In this document: positions 34,803 through 43,165 of the stretch, in pieces | How positions within the stretch are numbered: position 1 is the stretch's first letter | How the letters are laid out: each line of letters begins with the position of its first letter | Assembly: GCA_020634035.1 (NCBI GenBank) | Contig: JACKCM010000003.1 | Location: 620,001-684,000, forward strand | Source of the DNA: Candidatus Obscuribacterales bacterium | GTDB taxonomy: Bacteria; Cyanobacteriota; Vampirovibrionia; Obscuribacterales; Obscuribacteraceae | Reading direction: 5' to 3' | Length of the DNA: 64,000 nucleotides | Translations under genes and position numbers: made by a program | The notes under the pieces: generated by a model | Seen by the model: only the letters and a program-made list of their open reading frames with translations | The model's database searches: none | What the model was told of the DNA's origin: nothing

Positions 34803-35660
34803 ATGAAAACGGTAGAGGTTCATGCATCAAGCATTCTCACCCCGCAAAGAGTGGGTTCACTAGCAGGAAACTACCAGTACTCTCTAAATCCATATGCAGG
34901 CTGCGCCTTTAGATGCAGCTACTGCTACGTTCCAAAATTTCCCAGTCGACGCCAACATGATTTTATGGACTGGGGGAAATGGCTGGAAGTAAAGATAAAT
35001 GCTCCCGAGCTCATCAGAAAGGAGCGAGCCAGGGTGTTCGGGAGCTCCATCTTTTTCAGCTCAGCCACTGATCCCTATCAGTATGCCGAGCTGAAATACA
35101 GATTGAGCAGAAAGTGTCTGACGGAATTGCTGACCTATCAGCCAGCCAGGCTGACTATTCACACCCGCAGTCATCTTATTCTTCAAGATCTGGATTTGTT
35201 GTCACGTTTCGATAGGAGGAGATTGAAGGTCGGTGTAAGCATAACCACCGATGATGAGTCGATTAGAGAAAAGTTCGAACCCGGGGCCCCCAGCATCGCC
35301 CGCCGGCTGGAAGTCCTAAAAGCTCTCCACGAAAGGGGCATCAGAGTCCATGCATCCATAGCACCTCTTTTGCCCTGCAATCCGGAGAGACTGACAGATC
35401 TGATCAGTCCCTACGTAAGTCAGATCTGGCTGGACACTATGGGCCACAAAGAAGTCAACACTAGGAAGGAATTGCTGGAGCACCACAAAGATTTTTTCGA
35501 GGAAGATGGTGAAAGGAGAACCCGGGAGATTATCCTCTCCCGATTCTCCAACCTGAGCCGACCTTCTTCTATTCATCAAACAGCAAAGAGAACAGACTCA
35601 GGGGAGAGACAAGACAATGTTAAAAGCCGCCAACTAACGCTTTTGAATCAGGGCTTATAA
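34803..35660 (+). CDS. Radical SAM protein, spore photoproduct lyase-like
   Basis: A 285-residue radical SAM enzyme. Cys34, Cys38 and Cys41 in GCAFRCSYCYVP bind the [4Fe-4S] cluster. The later blocks FFSSATDPYQYAEL and KVGVSITTDDESI match the SplB-like/Rv2578c group often annotated as DNA-repair radical SAM proteins. The frame opens at 34755, but the ATG at 34803 (MKTVEVHASS) matches the family start; no good ribosome site precedes either. The repair substrate is unproven. Confidence 0.82.
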   Translation: MKTVEVHASSILTPQRVGSLAGNYQYSLNPYAGCAFRCSYCYVPKFPSRRQHDFMDWGKWLEVKINAPELIRKERARVFGSSIFFSSATDPYQYAELKYRLSRKCLTELLTYQPARLTIHTRSHLILQDLDLLSRFDRRRLKVGVSITTDDESIREKFEPGAPSIARRLEVLKALHERGIRVHASIAPLLPCNPERLTDLISPYVSQIWLDTMGHKEVNTRKELLEHHKDFFEEDGERRTREIILSRFSNLSRPSSIHQTAKRTDSGERQDNVKSRQLTLLNQGL

Positions 35661-35740
35661 AAATTAAACATTGTCAAGAGATCCCTGAATCGACCAACAT
35701 AACAAGTTTTCCAGAGCACTCTCCATTTTGCTGCTGCCCG

Positions 35741-35775
35741 GACAGCGTCTTGATAAACTCAAGGCGCTGTCCTCT
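35741..35775 (+). terminator. Probable terminator after the radical SAM gene
   Basis: GACAGCG-T-CTTGA (35741-35753) pairs with TCAAG-G-CGCTGTC (35759-35771) across a five-base loop, one pair being a wobble. It is followed by a short CTCTTT run. The hairpin is strong but the T-run is short. Confidence 0.5.
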
Positions 35776-35860
35776 TTGCTACTATAGTATTAGCCGCTGT
35801 CGAACCAAATTTGCTTACTATCAATATCAAAGCGCGATTCTATTATCCGTAGACGCAAAA

Positions 35861-35884
35861 TCTGCCGTGTAAAATTACGGCAGA
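35861..35884 (+). promoter_or_regulatory. Palindrome upstream of the pilin genes (operator candidate)
   Basis: TCTGCCGT (35861-35868) and ACGGCAGA (35877-35884) form a perfect eight-base inverted repeat with an eight-base AT-rich centre. It lies 27 bases before the first pilin start, close to where a promoter would be. It could be a regulator site or a leader hairpin. Confidence 0.4.
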
Positions 35885-35911
35885 AACGTCGAGGGGAAAT
35901 CGGAGCAACTT

Positions 35912-36172
35912 GTGTCATCTGTCAATAAAGACCCCGCTATCGGTCGTCGCCAAAGACGCCGCCGCGGGCAAGCTATAAGTGAATATGCGATGTTGTTGGC
36001 TTTCCTGGCCATCCTTATCGCGTTGGTATTCGCCTTTGCACCGGGCAAACTTGCTCCGGCCATATCATCGGCTTTCTCAAAAATCTCCCATGAGCTGAAT
36101 GACATGGCCAACGCCGCTGACTCGGCATCTTCCTACATCAATATCCTCGGCGTGGATATAATTGCACCGTAG
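35912..36172 (+). CDS. Flp-type pilin (class III prepilin)
   Basis: An 86-residue prepilin. A basic leader RRQRRRRG is followed by the cleavage site and mature start QAISEYAMLLAF, with Glu at +5 and Tyr at +6, the hallmark of Flp/Tad pilins. A single hydrophobic helix and a short Ala/Ser-rich tail complete it. The start is GTG with GGAG seven bases upstream. A second pilin follows at 36266; no Tad secretion genes are in the window. Confidence 0.8.
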   Translation: MSSVNKDPAIGRRQRRRRGQAISEYAMLLAFLAILIALVFAFAPGKLAPAISSAFSKISHELNDMANAADSASSYINILGVDIIAP

Positions 36173-36265
36173 GAAAGGGTCGTGTAAAAGGGCTCCAGGG
36201 TTTATTATATAAATAGGCCGATTGAATCAGATTTCTAGCGCACCCCATCCCCCTGGTAAATTTCC

Positions 36266-36502
36266 ATGGCTAGACACAGACTTAAGAAGTATTCTCATCT
36301 TCGCACAAGCAAAAACAGGCGGTCCTCCAAGGGTCAGGCCATCACCGAATATGGAGCGATCCTGGCTTTTGTCGCAGTACTTGTTGCGCTCACTTTCAGC
36401 TTCACATCCGGTTCTGTAGGACCGGCAGTCTCGAAAGCCTTTTCGAGCATTGTCAAAAATGTGAATGACATGGCCAATACAGCAGATAGTGCAAGCAGTT
36501 AA
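36266..36502 (+). CDS. Flp-type pilin, second copy
   Basis: A 78-residue prepilin with a basic leader ending SKG, mature start QAITEYGAILAF (Glu+5, Tyr+6) and one hydrophobic helix. Its C-terminus (NDMANTADSASS) nearly matches the first pilin (NDMANAADSASS), so the two are tandem duplicates that have diverged in the leader. Its stop overlaps the ATG at 36502 (TAATG) that opens the next gene. Confidence 0.82.
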   Translation: MARHRLKKYSHLRTSKNRRSSKGQAITEYGAILAFVAVLVALTFSFTSGSVGPAVSKAFSSIVKNVNDMANTADSASS

Positions 36503-39500
36503 TGTATCATTGTCGCGTGAGCGACTTAGTACAAAAGCACTGGCAATTCTGGATCGATAGAGGGGGAACCTTCACCGATATAGTCGCCCTGCGAAATGAC
36601 GGACTGGTATCAATCAAGAAACTACTTTCCGAAGACCCGGCCCATTATGAAGACGCCGCCAGGGAAGGAATAGAGCGGATCTTAAAATCAGATTCACCAG
36701 TGGAATCTGTCTCGATCAAGCAAATAAAAATGGGCACCACAGTGGCCACCAATGCCCTCCTGGAGAGAAAAGGAGTGCCGACCATGCTGGTTGTAAACCA
36801 GGGTTTCGCCGACATCCTCAGAATAGGCTACCAGGCCAGACCGGATCTCTTTGCTCGGAATATCAGATTGCCCGAGAATCTCTATTGTCGGGTAGCTGAG
36901 CTAAAAGGTCGACTGGATGCCACCGGAAAGATAATAGAACCGCTTGATACAGATGAAGTACGCACCAGACTAAAAGAAGCACAGGATGCAGGTATTGAAT
37001 CCCTGGCCATAGTCTTTATGCATAGCTATTTGAATGATATCCACGAAAGGCAATGCCTGGACATAGCACAGCAAATCGGCTTCAAAAGCATCGCCCTTTC
37101 GAGTCGCACCAGCCCACTAATAAAAATTGTCTTCCGGGGTGATACCACCGTGGCCGACGCCTATCTATCTCCGGTTCTCAATCGCTACATAGACCGGTTC
37201 ACCAATTCGTTCTCTAACCGGGAGAAAACCCGAATCTACTTCATGCAGTCTAATGGCGGGCTGGTGGACAAAGTTCACTTCTCCGGCAAGGACAGCCTGC
37301 TTTCCGGACCGGCAGGCGGTGTGGTCGGTGCTGCAAGAACCTGTATGAATATCGGATTTGAGAAAGTAATCGGTTTCGACATGGGCGGCACCTCCACCGA
37401 TGTCTCGCATTACAACGGCGAATACGAAATCAGAGACGAGAATATCATCGCCGGCGTGAGGGTCAGAACACCGGTAATCGACATAAACACCGTAGCTGCT
37501 GGTGGCGGCTCAGTCGTGAGCTTCGACGGGCAGAGATTCCGGGTCGGGCCTGATTCTGCCGGTGCCGACCCAGGACCGGCATGCTATCGAAAAGGCGGTC
37601 CCCTGACCATAACCGATTGCAATCTCTTGCTAGGTCGAATTCAAAAAGACTTCTTCCCCAGGGTCTTTGGTCCCCGGGCTGATGAGCCTCTTGATCTAGA
37701 AATTGTAAAAGCAAAATTCGATGCCTTACTCAAACTCACTCCCGAAACGATAAAAAGCACCGAAGCTATAGCCTGGGGCTTCATAGAAATCGCGGTAGAA
37801 AAAATGTCCCAGGCCATAAAGAAAGTCACCATCGAAAGAGGCTATGACATCAAAGACCATGTTCTCTCATCTTTCGGTGGCGCCGGCGGGCAACATGCCT
37901 GCCTGATCGCCGAGCGCCTCGGAATCAAGACCGTGGTTATTCATCCTCTAGCAGGCGTCCTCTCGGCAGTAGGTATAGGACTATCCGATATAAAAGTAAT
38001 CGAAACAAAGTCCATTCAAAAATTGCTGATCGAATCAGACAATCTTGAGTCGACCTTTGGAGAACTGGCAAAAATTGCGGAAGCCAAAATAGAAAAGCAG
38101 GTAGATAAGCCATTCTCAATAAATTTCAGAAAGAAAGTCCTGATTCGTTACCAGGGAAGCGATACCAGTCTGGAGCTGCCCTTCAATACAATCTCTACCA
38201 TGGAGACTTCGTTCCACGATATACATAAGCGACGCTACGGCTTCTGTGATTCGAATCGGCCACTTATTGCCGATGCCCTGCGCCTGGAGGCGGACTGTCC
38301 AAGCGGCGCAGGTGACGAAAAAACGCTTATAAAAGCAATGCCGACAAACAAAAACTATAGCAATAGCGGAACCGCAGAATCGACGCCAGGCATCGCTATC
38401 TACAGCAAAGGAAGCTGGCACCAATGCCCGATTTTGAAGCGAGAAAACCTGGGCGACGAAGTGCTTTCGGGACCTGTGCTGATAATAGATGATACCAGCA
38501 CCAATATCATCGAACCCGGCTGGCAAGTCGAGAAAAGAGAAGAAGGATCTCTGATATTAAGCCGGATATCTGAAAACGAAAGCAAGGCTTCCAAAGTATC
38601 AGATACGGATTTCGAAGCCGATCCCATAAAACTCGAACTCTTCAACAACAAATTCATGGCCATCGCCGAAGAGATGGGAGTGACGCTAAGAAACACCAGT
38701 CATTCGGTGAATATAAAAGAGCGCCTCGATTTCAGCTGCGCTCTATTTGACGATGCAGGAAGACTAATAGCAAACGCTCCACATATGCCTGTGCATCTGG
38801 GCTCTATGGGAGCAAGCGTTGAGGCGGTCATCGAAAAATTCGGGCAAAACATGGATCCGGGAGATGCCTTCATTTTAAACGACCCTTATAAAGGCGGCAC
38901 TCACCTGCCCGACATCACAGTAATTTCACCTGTATTTGTCGAGAATAAAGAGGGCAATCGCCCCAGCTTTTATACAGCTTCCCGGGGGCACCATGCCGAC
39001 ATTGGCGGTATCACCCCCGGTTCTATGCCGCCCAATTCTAAAACAATCGAAGAAGAGGGTATACTTATTCCAGCCTCTCTGTTGGTCAAAAAAGAACGCT
39101 TCCTCGAGACAGAGCTGCGAACCTTGCTCAGCTCAGGTCCCTATCCAGCCAGAAACATCGACCAGAATCTGGCCGACTTAAAAGCCCAGGTAGCGGCCAA
39201 CAAAACCGGTATTACGGCTTTAGAAAAGCTAGTCGAACAGTACGGTCTTGCTATGATTCGATCTTATATGAGCTTTGTCCGGCACAACGCCGAGATTTCG
39301 GTCCGGAAAACTCTTGAACGCCTCGAAGACGGAAGCTTCACCCTCCCCCTCGATTGCGGCGCCGTCATCAAGGTTGCCATCAAGGTAGATAATGAGCGTT
39401 CTTCAGAGCGAACGGCAAAAATCGATTTCACCGGCACCTCACCGCAGCAAGACAGTAACTTCAACGCCCCTTCCTCCATTACCAGGGCAGCGGTTCTGTA

Positions 39501-40164
39501 TGTATTCAGAACCCTGGTCGAAGATCAGATTCCTCTCAATGACGGCTGCCTCACCCCGCTTGAAATAATCATACCGAAAGACTCTCTGCTCAATCCCTCT
39601 TATCCAAGAGCAGTGGTGGCAGGCAATGTAGAGACCTCCCAGGCTGTTGTCGATGCTCTCTACGGAGCATTAGGAGTGCTGGCGGCCAGCCAGGGCACCA
39701 TGAATAATTTCACCTTCGGCAATAGTTCATATCAGTACTACGAAACCATATGCGGCGGCTCCGGTGCCGGTCCGAAACACCCGGGTACCGACGCGGTGCA
39801 AACCCATATGACCAATTCGAGGTTGACAGATCCTGAGGTTCTGGAATTTCGCTATCCTGTATTGTTGAGACGATTTGCCATCAGAAAGGACAGCGGCGGC
39901 AAAGGAGAACATAGTGGCGGCAATGGTGTCATTCGCGAAATCGAATTCAAAGAGACAATGCAAGCCTCTATCCTCTCCCAGAGACGAGCCATAGCTCCCT
40001 TCGGTCTTGCCGGCGGAGAACCTGCTGCCTGCGGCAAGAACTATGTTATTCGCCGCTCAGGTACAGTGGCGGAGTTAACGGGAACGGATTCAGTAGAGAT
40101 GACGCCTGGTGACCGCTTCGTGATAGAGACTCCGGGCGGCGGCGGATACGGGAGTACAAAATGA
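36502..40164 (+). CDS. 5-oxoprolinase-type fused hydantoinase A/B protein
   Basis: A 1,220-residue single chain with, in order, hydantoinase A N-terminal (about 12-195), hydantoinase A with the ATPase signature GFDMGGTSTDVS (about 290-320) and hydantoinase B (about 710-1215, ending VIETPGGGGYGS). The family opens with the WIDRGGTFTDIVAL block seen here. ATP-dependent 5-oxoprolinase converts 5-oxoproline to glutamate in glutathione recycling; substrates of relatives vary. The start may be ATG 36502, overlapping the pilin stop, or GTG 36517. The gene overlaps the next one (ATGA). Confidence 0.9.
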   Translation: MYHCRVSDLVQKHWQFWIDRGGTFTDIVALRNDGLVSIKKLLSEDPAHYEDAAREGIERILKSDSPVESVSIKQIKMGTTVATNALLERKGVPTMLVVNQGFADILRIGYQARPDLFARNIRLPENLYCRVAELKGRLDATGKIIEPLDTDEVRTRLKEAQDAGIESLAIVFMHSYLNDIHERQCLDIAQQIGFKSIALSSRTSPLIKIVFRGDTTVADAYLSPVLNRYIDRFTNSFSNREKTRIYFMQSNGGLVDKVHFSGKDSLLSGPAGGVVGAARTCMNIGFEKVIGFDMGGTSTDVSHYNGEYEIRDENIIAGVRVRTPVIDINTVAAGGGSVVSFDGQRFRVGPDSAGADPGPACYRKGGPLTITDCNLLLGRIQKDFFPRVFGPRADEPLDLEIVKAKFDALLKLTPETIKSTEAIAWGFIEIAVEKMSQAIKKVTIERGYDIKDHVLSSFGGAGGQHACLIAERLGIKTVVIHPLAGVLSAVGIGLSDIKVIETKSIQKLLIESDNLESTFGELAKIAEAKIEKQVDKPFSINFRKKVLIRYQGSDTSLELPFNTISTMETSFHDIHKRRYGFCDSNRPLIADALRLEADCPSGAGDEKTLIKAMPTNKNYSNSGTAESTPGIAIYSKGSWHQCPILKRENLGDEVLSGPVLIIDDTSTNIIEPGWQVEKREEGSLILSRISENESKASKVSDTDFEADPIKLELFNNKFMAIAEEMGVTLRNTSHSVNIKERLDFSCALFDDAGRLIANAPHMPVHLGSMGASVEAVIEKFGQNMDPGDAFILNDPYKGGTHLPDITVISPVFVENKEGNRPSFYTASRGHHADIGGITPGSMPPNSKTIEEEGILIPASLLVKKERFLETELRTLLSSGPYPARNIDQNLADLKAQVAANKTGITALEKLVEQYGLAMIRSYMSFVRHNAEISVRKTLERLEDGSFTLPLDCGAVIKVAIKVDNERSSERTAKIDFTGTSPQQDSNFNAPSSITRAAVLYVFRTLVEDQIPLNDGCLTPLEIIIPKDSLLNPSYPRAVVAGNVETSQAVVDALYGALGVLAASQGTMNNFTFGNSSYQYYETICGGSGAGPKHPGTDAVQTHMTNSRLTDPEVLEFRYPVLLRRFAIRKDSGGKGEHSGGNGVIREIEFKETMQASILSQRRAIAPFGLAGGEPAACGKNYVIRRSGTVAELTGTDSVEMTPGDRFVIETPGGGGYGSTK

Positions 40165-41786
40165 GCGAAGCAAAAGAGATCGCCCAGGACCCGAAGACAG
40201 AACCGACATCTTCACCGCTGCCCGATGTTGGAGACCTGCTCTTTATCGGAGTGATGTACATACTTCTTTTCGGTCGTCCACACTTTCTCTTTCAGGATGC
40301 TTCTATAGGCTGGCATCTCCAGGCTGGGAAATTCATTTTTGAAACAAGGTCTATTCCTTATACCGACCTCTTTTCTTACACATTTCCTGATAAAGCCTGG
40401 GTCGCCTATGAATGGTTGTTCGACCTGATCGCCTATCTACTTACCATGGCCGGCGGATACAACTTGCTGGCGGTCGCCGTTGCCGGTTTCATCGCCATGG
40501 TTTTGACAAAGATGTACGACAGAACAAGAGACAGTGGCGGCGGTCTGGCAATCGCCACGTTTGCGTCTCTGACGGCTATCCTTGCTTCTGCAGTGCACTG
40601 GCTGGCCAGACCTCATATAGTCACTTTCCTGGCGGTTTCGTCTTTCGTCGCTTTATTAGATTCCTTCCAGCGGGATCAACTGACACGCTCTAAGCTCTAT
40701 ATCTATCTATGTTTACTGATGCTGCTCTGGGTCAACTGTCATCCGGCATTTCTTCTGGGGATAGTCTTGATCGGCGCCTATTTCGCAGTCAATCTGGTTC
40801 AGACCCTTATTCAAAAATCTTCCTTCGCTCGCTGCAAAGATCTATTCGGCGCAGGTCTTCTGGTGAGCGCCACCACCCTGCTCAATCCCTACGGCTGGAA
40901 TCTCCACATCTATATCTTCAAATACCTTAGAGGAAGCAGCATCATCGAAAAAACCGATGAGTTTCTATCGCCTGTATTTCATGATGACATTCATGCTCTC
41001 TGTCTCGAAATTCTCATACTGCTTTTTGTTGTCGGCTTGACCATAAGCAAGCGAAAACTCTCCGCGCCATACCTGACAGTCACTCTGCTCTTTCTTCATC
41101 TCTCGCTTTCGGCAGTGCGAAACATTCCACTCTTTGCCCTTGTGGTGACACCGGCAATAGGATTTCTGTTCGCCGAGAACAACCTGAAAGAAAGAATTCG
41201 CCCGGTATCAACAGGCTTTCTCACCAGATTGAAAGCTTCCCTGGCAGAATTCGATGCCCAGGAGAAGCTCTCTAGAATGAGGATTCTCTCCATCGGCTAC
41301 TTTCTCACCATGGCTGCAGCCGCTCTTTCAGGCGGCAGTCTTTTCGGCATAGTCAATCTTGATGCCGGATTCGACAAGACAAAGATTCCCACCACCACTC
41401 TGAACTATATCAAAGAGCAGCATCTGGCCTATGACCGCGGCTTCAACTATGACAACTGGGGCGGACTGCTTCGCTATGACCTCGATCAAAGAGTATTTAT
41501 CGACGATCGCGCTGACTTTTATGGAGAGCAGTTCTACAACCAGTACGGAACCGTGGTCGAAACTCGCCCGGGTTGGGAAGAGATCTTGAACAAACACAGA
41601 ATCGACTGGATTTTGATGCCATCAAATACGAAACTAGTGCTTGCACTCAAAAAAGAACCGGGCTGGAGACTGGCGGCAAGCGATGCGGCTGCCTCCCTTT
41701 TTGTCAGAGCAAGGCAAGAGCAAGCGCTAGAAAACGACAAGACACCGTTGAAATCAGAAGACTCAAAGAATCCAGTCAGCCAGTGA
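40161..41786 (+). CDS. Polytopic membrane protein, GT-C-like
   Basis: A 541-residue protein with roughly ten membrane helices. Its N-terminal block (DASIGWHLQAGKFIFETRSI and YTDLFSYTFPDKAWVAYEWL) is the signature of a widespread membrane family related in layout to GT-C glycosyltransferases, where an acidic residue in the first outer loop is catalytic. A soluble tail (about 405-541) ends the protein. The donor and acceptor are unknown. Its ATG overlaps the 5-oxoprolinase stop. Confidence 0.7.
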   Translation: MSEAKEIAQDPKTEPTSSPLPDVGDLLFIGVMYILLFGRPHFLFQDASIGWHLQAGKFIFETRSIPYTDLFSYTFPDKAWVAYEWLFDLIAYLLTMAGGYNLLAVAVAGFIAMVLTKMYDRTRDSGGGLAIATFASLTAILASAVHWLARPHIVTFLAVSSFVALLDSFQRDQLTRSKLYIYLCLLMLLWVNCHPAFLLGIVLIGAYFAVNLVQTLIQKSSFARCKDLFGAGLLVSATTLLNPYGWNLHIYIFKYLRGSSIIEKTDEFLSPVFHDDIHALCLEILILLFVVGLTISKRKLSAPYLTVTLLFLHLSLSAVRNIPLFALVVTPAIGFLFAENNLKERIRPVSTGFLTRLKASLAEFDAQEKLSRMRILSIGYFLTMAAAALSGGSLFGIVNLDAGFDKTKIPTTTLNYIKEQHLAYDRGFNYDNWGGLLRYDLDQRVFIDDRADFYGEQFYNQYGTVVETRPGWEEILNKHRIDWILMPSNTKLVLALKKEPGWRLAASDAAASLFVRARQEQALENDKTPLKSEDSKNPVSQ

Positions 41787-42062
41787 ACTGCAACAGTTCC
41801 AGGCCTCGCGCAAAATATGTTCTACGTTCCAACCTAATAGAACACCGCCAACCAGAATTGAGCCGGCGCACAAAAACGTGAATCCCAGACCCAGGGCAAA
41901 ATAAGACCCCGAGTAGTAGCTGTCCCCGGTAAAGCTGGTGTCCGGTTGAAACGGCTGGTAGATTTCGTCTCCGGTAGAATTGAGATTGGACCAGTTCATC
42001 AAGACAAGTCCGATCATAAAACAGACGAGTCCGCTCCCTACAATCAAAAACTTGTCTTGCAT
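41763..42062 (-). CDS. Small membrane protein, unknown function
   Basis: A 99-residue protein with two membrane helices (about 8-24 and 55-78) and a Tyr/Ser/Gly-rich loop between them. No family recognised. The ATG at 42062 has GAGGG at about eight bases; an upstream TTG at 42068 is possible. Its 3' end overlaps the convergent membrane-protein gene by 24 bases. Confidence 0.6.
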   Translation of the reverse strand: MQDKFLIVGSGLVCFMIGLVLMNWSNLNSTGDEIYQPFQPDTSFTGDSYYSGSYFALGLGFTFLCAGSILVGGVLLGWNVEHILREAWNCCSSLADWIL

Positions 42063-42411
42063 CTGCAAACCCTCGAAAAAACCACTGCATTGGAAGGATC
42101 GCTCATGACCATATTATTCCCCCGGTCAAAATCTTCAAAGCCTCTTCAAAGCCTTTATAGACCGGGTTTAGACTTTCCTTTAGAATTGTGCCGAGTGGCT
42201 ATCATCCTTTAGGATTCTAGAGATAGAAGCCAAAAATCAGGCCAAATAGCTAGGTCGATGACACCCAGGTGGGCGATAAACAGCCTGGAGCCCGTAGCAT
42301 ATAACTGCTAAGCTAGACATAAAGTATACTTGGGACGGAACCAGCCTTTCTTTTTGCTACCATAGGCTCCATTCGATAGCAGTCCCAGATCATAAGAGCT
42401 AATCCCCTCCC
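42063..42411. other. Intergenic stretch with a possible small RNA pseudoknot
   Basis: No gene is convincing in these 349 bases. One local structure stands out on the plus strand: CCAGG (42265-42269), GGGC (42271-42274), CCTGG (42284-42288) and GCCC (42290-42293) could form crossing stems, an H-type pseudoknot. With such short stems it may be chance. Confidence 0.25.
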
Positions 42412-43158
42412 ATGAACCACCAGCCGCCCTACAAAGTCGTCCTCGCCGAAGACCATGAAATAGTAAGAGTCGGTCTGAGTTTGCTGATAGAGCAGTGGGA
42501 CGATTTCGAGGTGATTGCCGAAGCCACCAACGGCAAAGAGGCCATCGCCCATGCCGGCATCTACCGACCGGACCTGGTTTTAATGGATGTCGGAATGCCG
42601 GTGCTGGACGGTGTCCAGGCCACCCAGGAGATTCGCAAACGCTACCATGACACCAAAGTTGTCATGCTGACTTCGCACAGTGACTCGGATACAGTCTTTG
42701 CCTCCCTGGCTTCAGGTGCCCAGGGCTACTGTATCAAGGACGTCACTCCAGAAAAACTGAGAGCCGGATTGACCTGTGTTCTCTTCGGCGATTTATGGGT
42801 CGACGCCATTCTCGCCCAGCATCTGCTCTCCTTCATCTCCTCGGTCAACTCACAGACCTATTTAGCAGATGCCGCCGATGCGGCAGAAGAAGAGATTGTC
42901 GCCAAAGAAGCAGCCTCCCAGCCCCAGGCGAAGAAAAGCGCCACCCAGACCCAGGAGAAGCCGAATCTCACCGGCAGACAGATGGAGATCCTGGCTCTGA
43001 TAGTAGATGGCAAGTCCAATGCCGAGATAGCCGAAAGCCTCTATATAAGCCGTGATACGGTCAAGACCCACGTAAGGCACATTCTTGAGAGGCTCGCCAT
43101 CACCGACCGCACCCAGGCGGCGGTAAAAGCGATTAAAGAAGGCTATTTCGACGACTGA
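42412..43158 (+). CDS. NarL/LuxR-family response regulator
   Basis: Receiver domain (about 5-125) with LAEDHE acid pocket, phospho-acceptor Asp in VLMDVGMPVLDG and Lys in GYCIKD. A variable acidic linker leads to the LuxR-type helix-turn-helix (about 180-245: LTGRQMEILALIVDGKSNAE, then DTVKTHVRHIL). It is a close paralogue of the regulator at 19485. The histidine kinase gene starts 7 bases after it ends, so this is a complete two-component pair. Confidence 0.93.
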   Translation: MNHQPPYKVVLAEDHEIVRVGLSLLIEQWDDFEVIAEATNGKEAIAHAGIYRPDLVLMDVGMPVLDGVQATQEIRKRYHDTKVVMLTSHSDSDTVFASLASGAQGYCIKDVTPEKLRAGLTCVLFGDLWVDAILAQHLLSFISSVNSQTYLADAADAAEEEIVAKEAASQPQAKKSATQTQEKPNLTGRQMEILALIVDGKSNAEIAESLYISRDTVKTHVRHILERLAITDRTQAAVKAIKEGYFDD

Positions 43159-43165
43159 TGCATGC

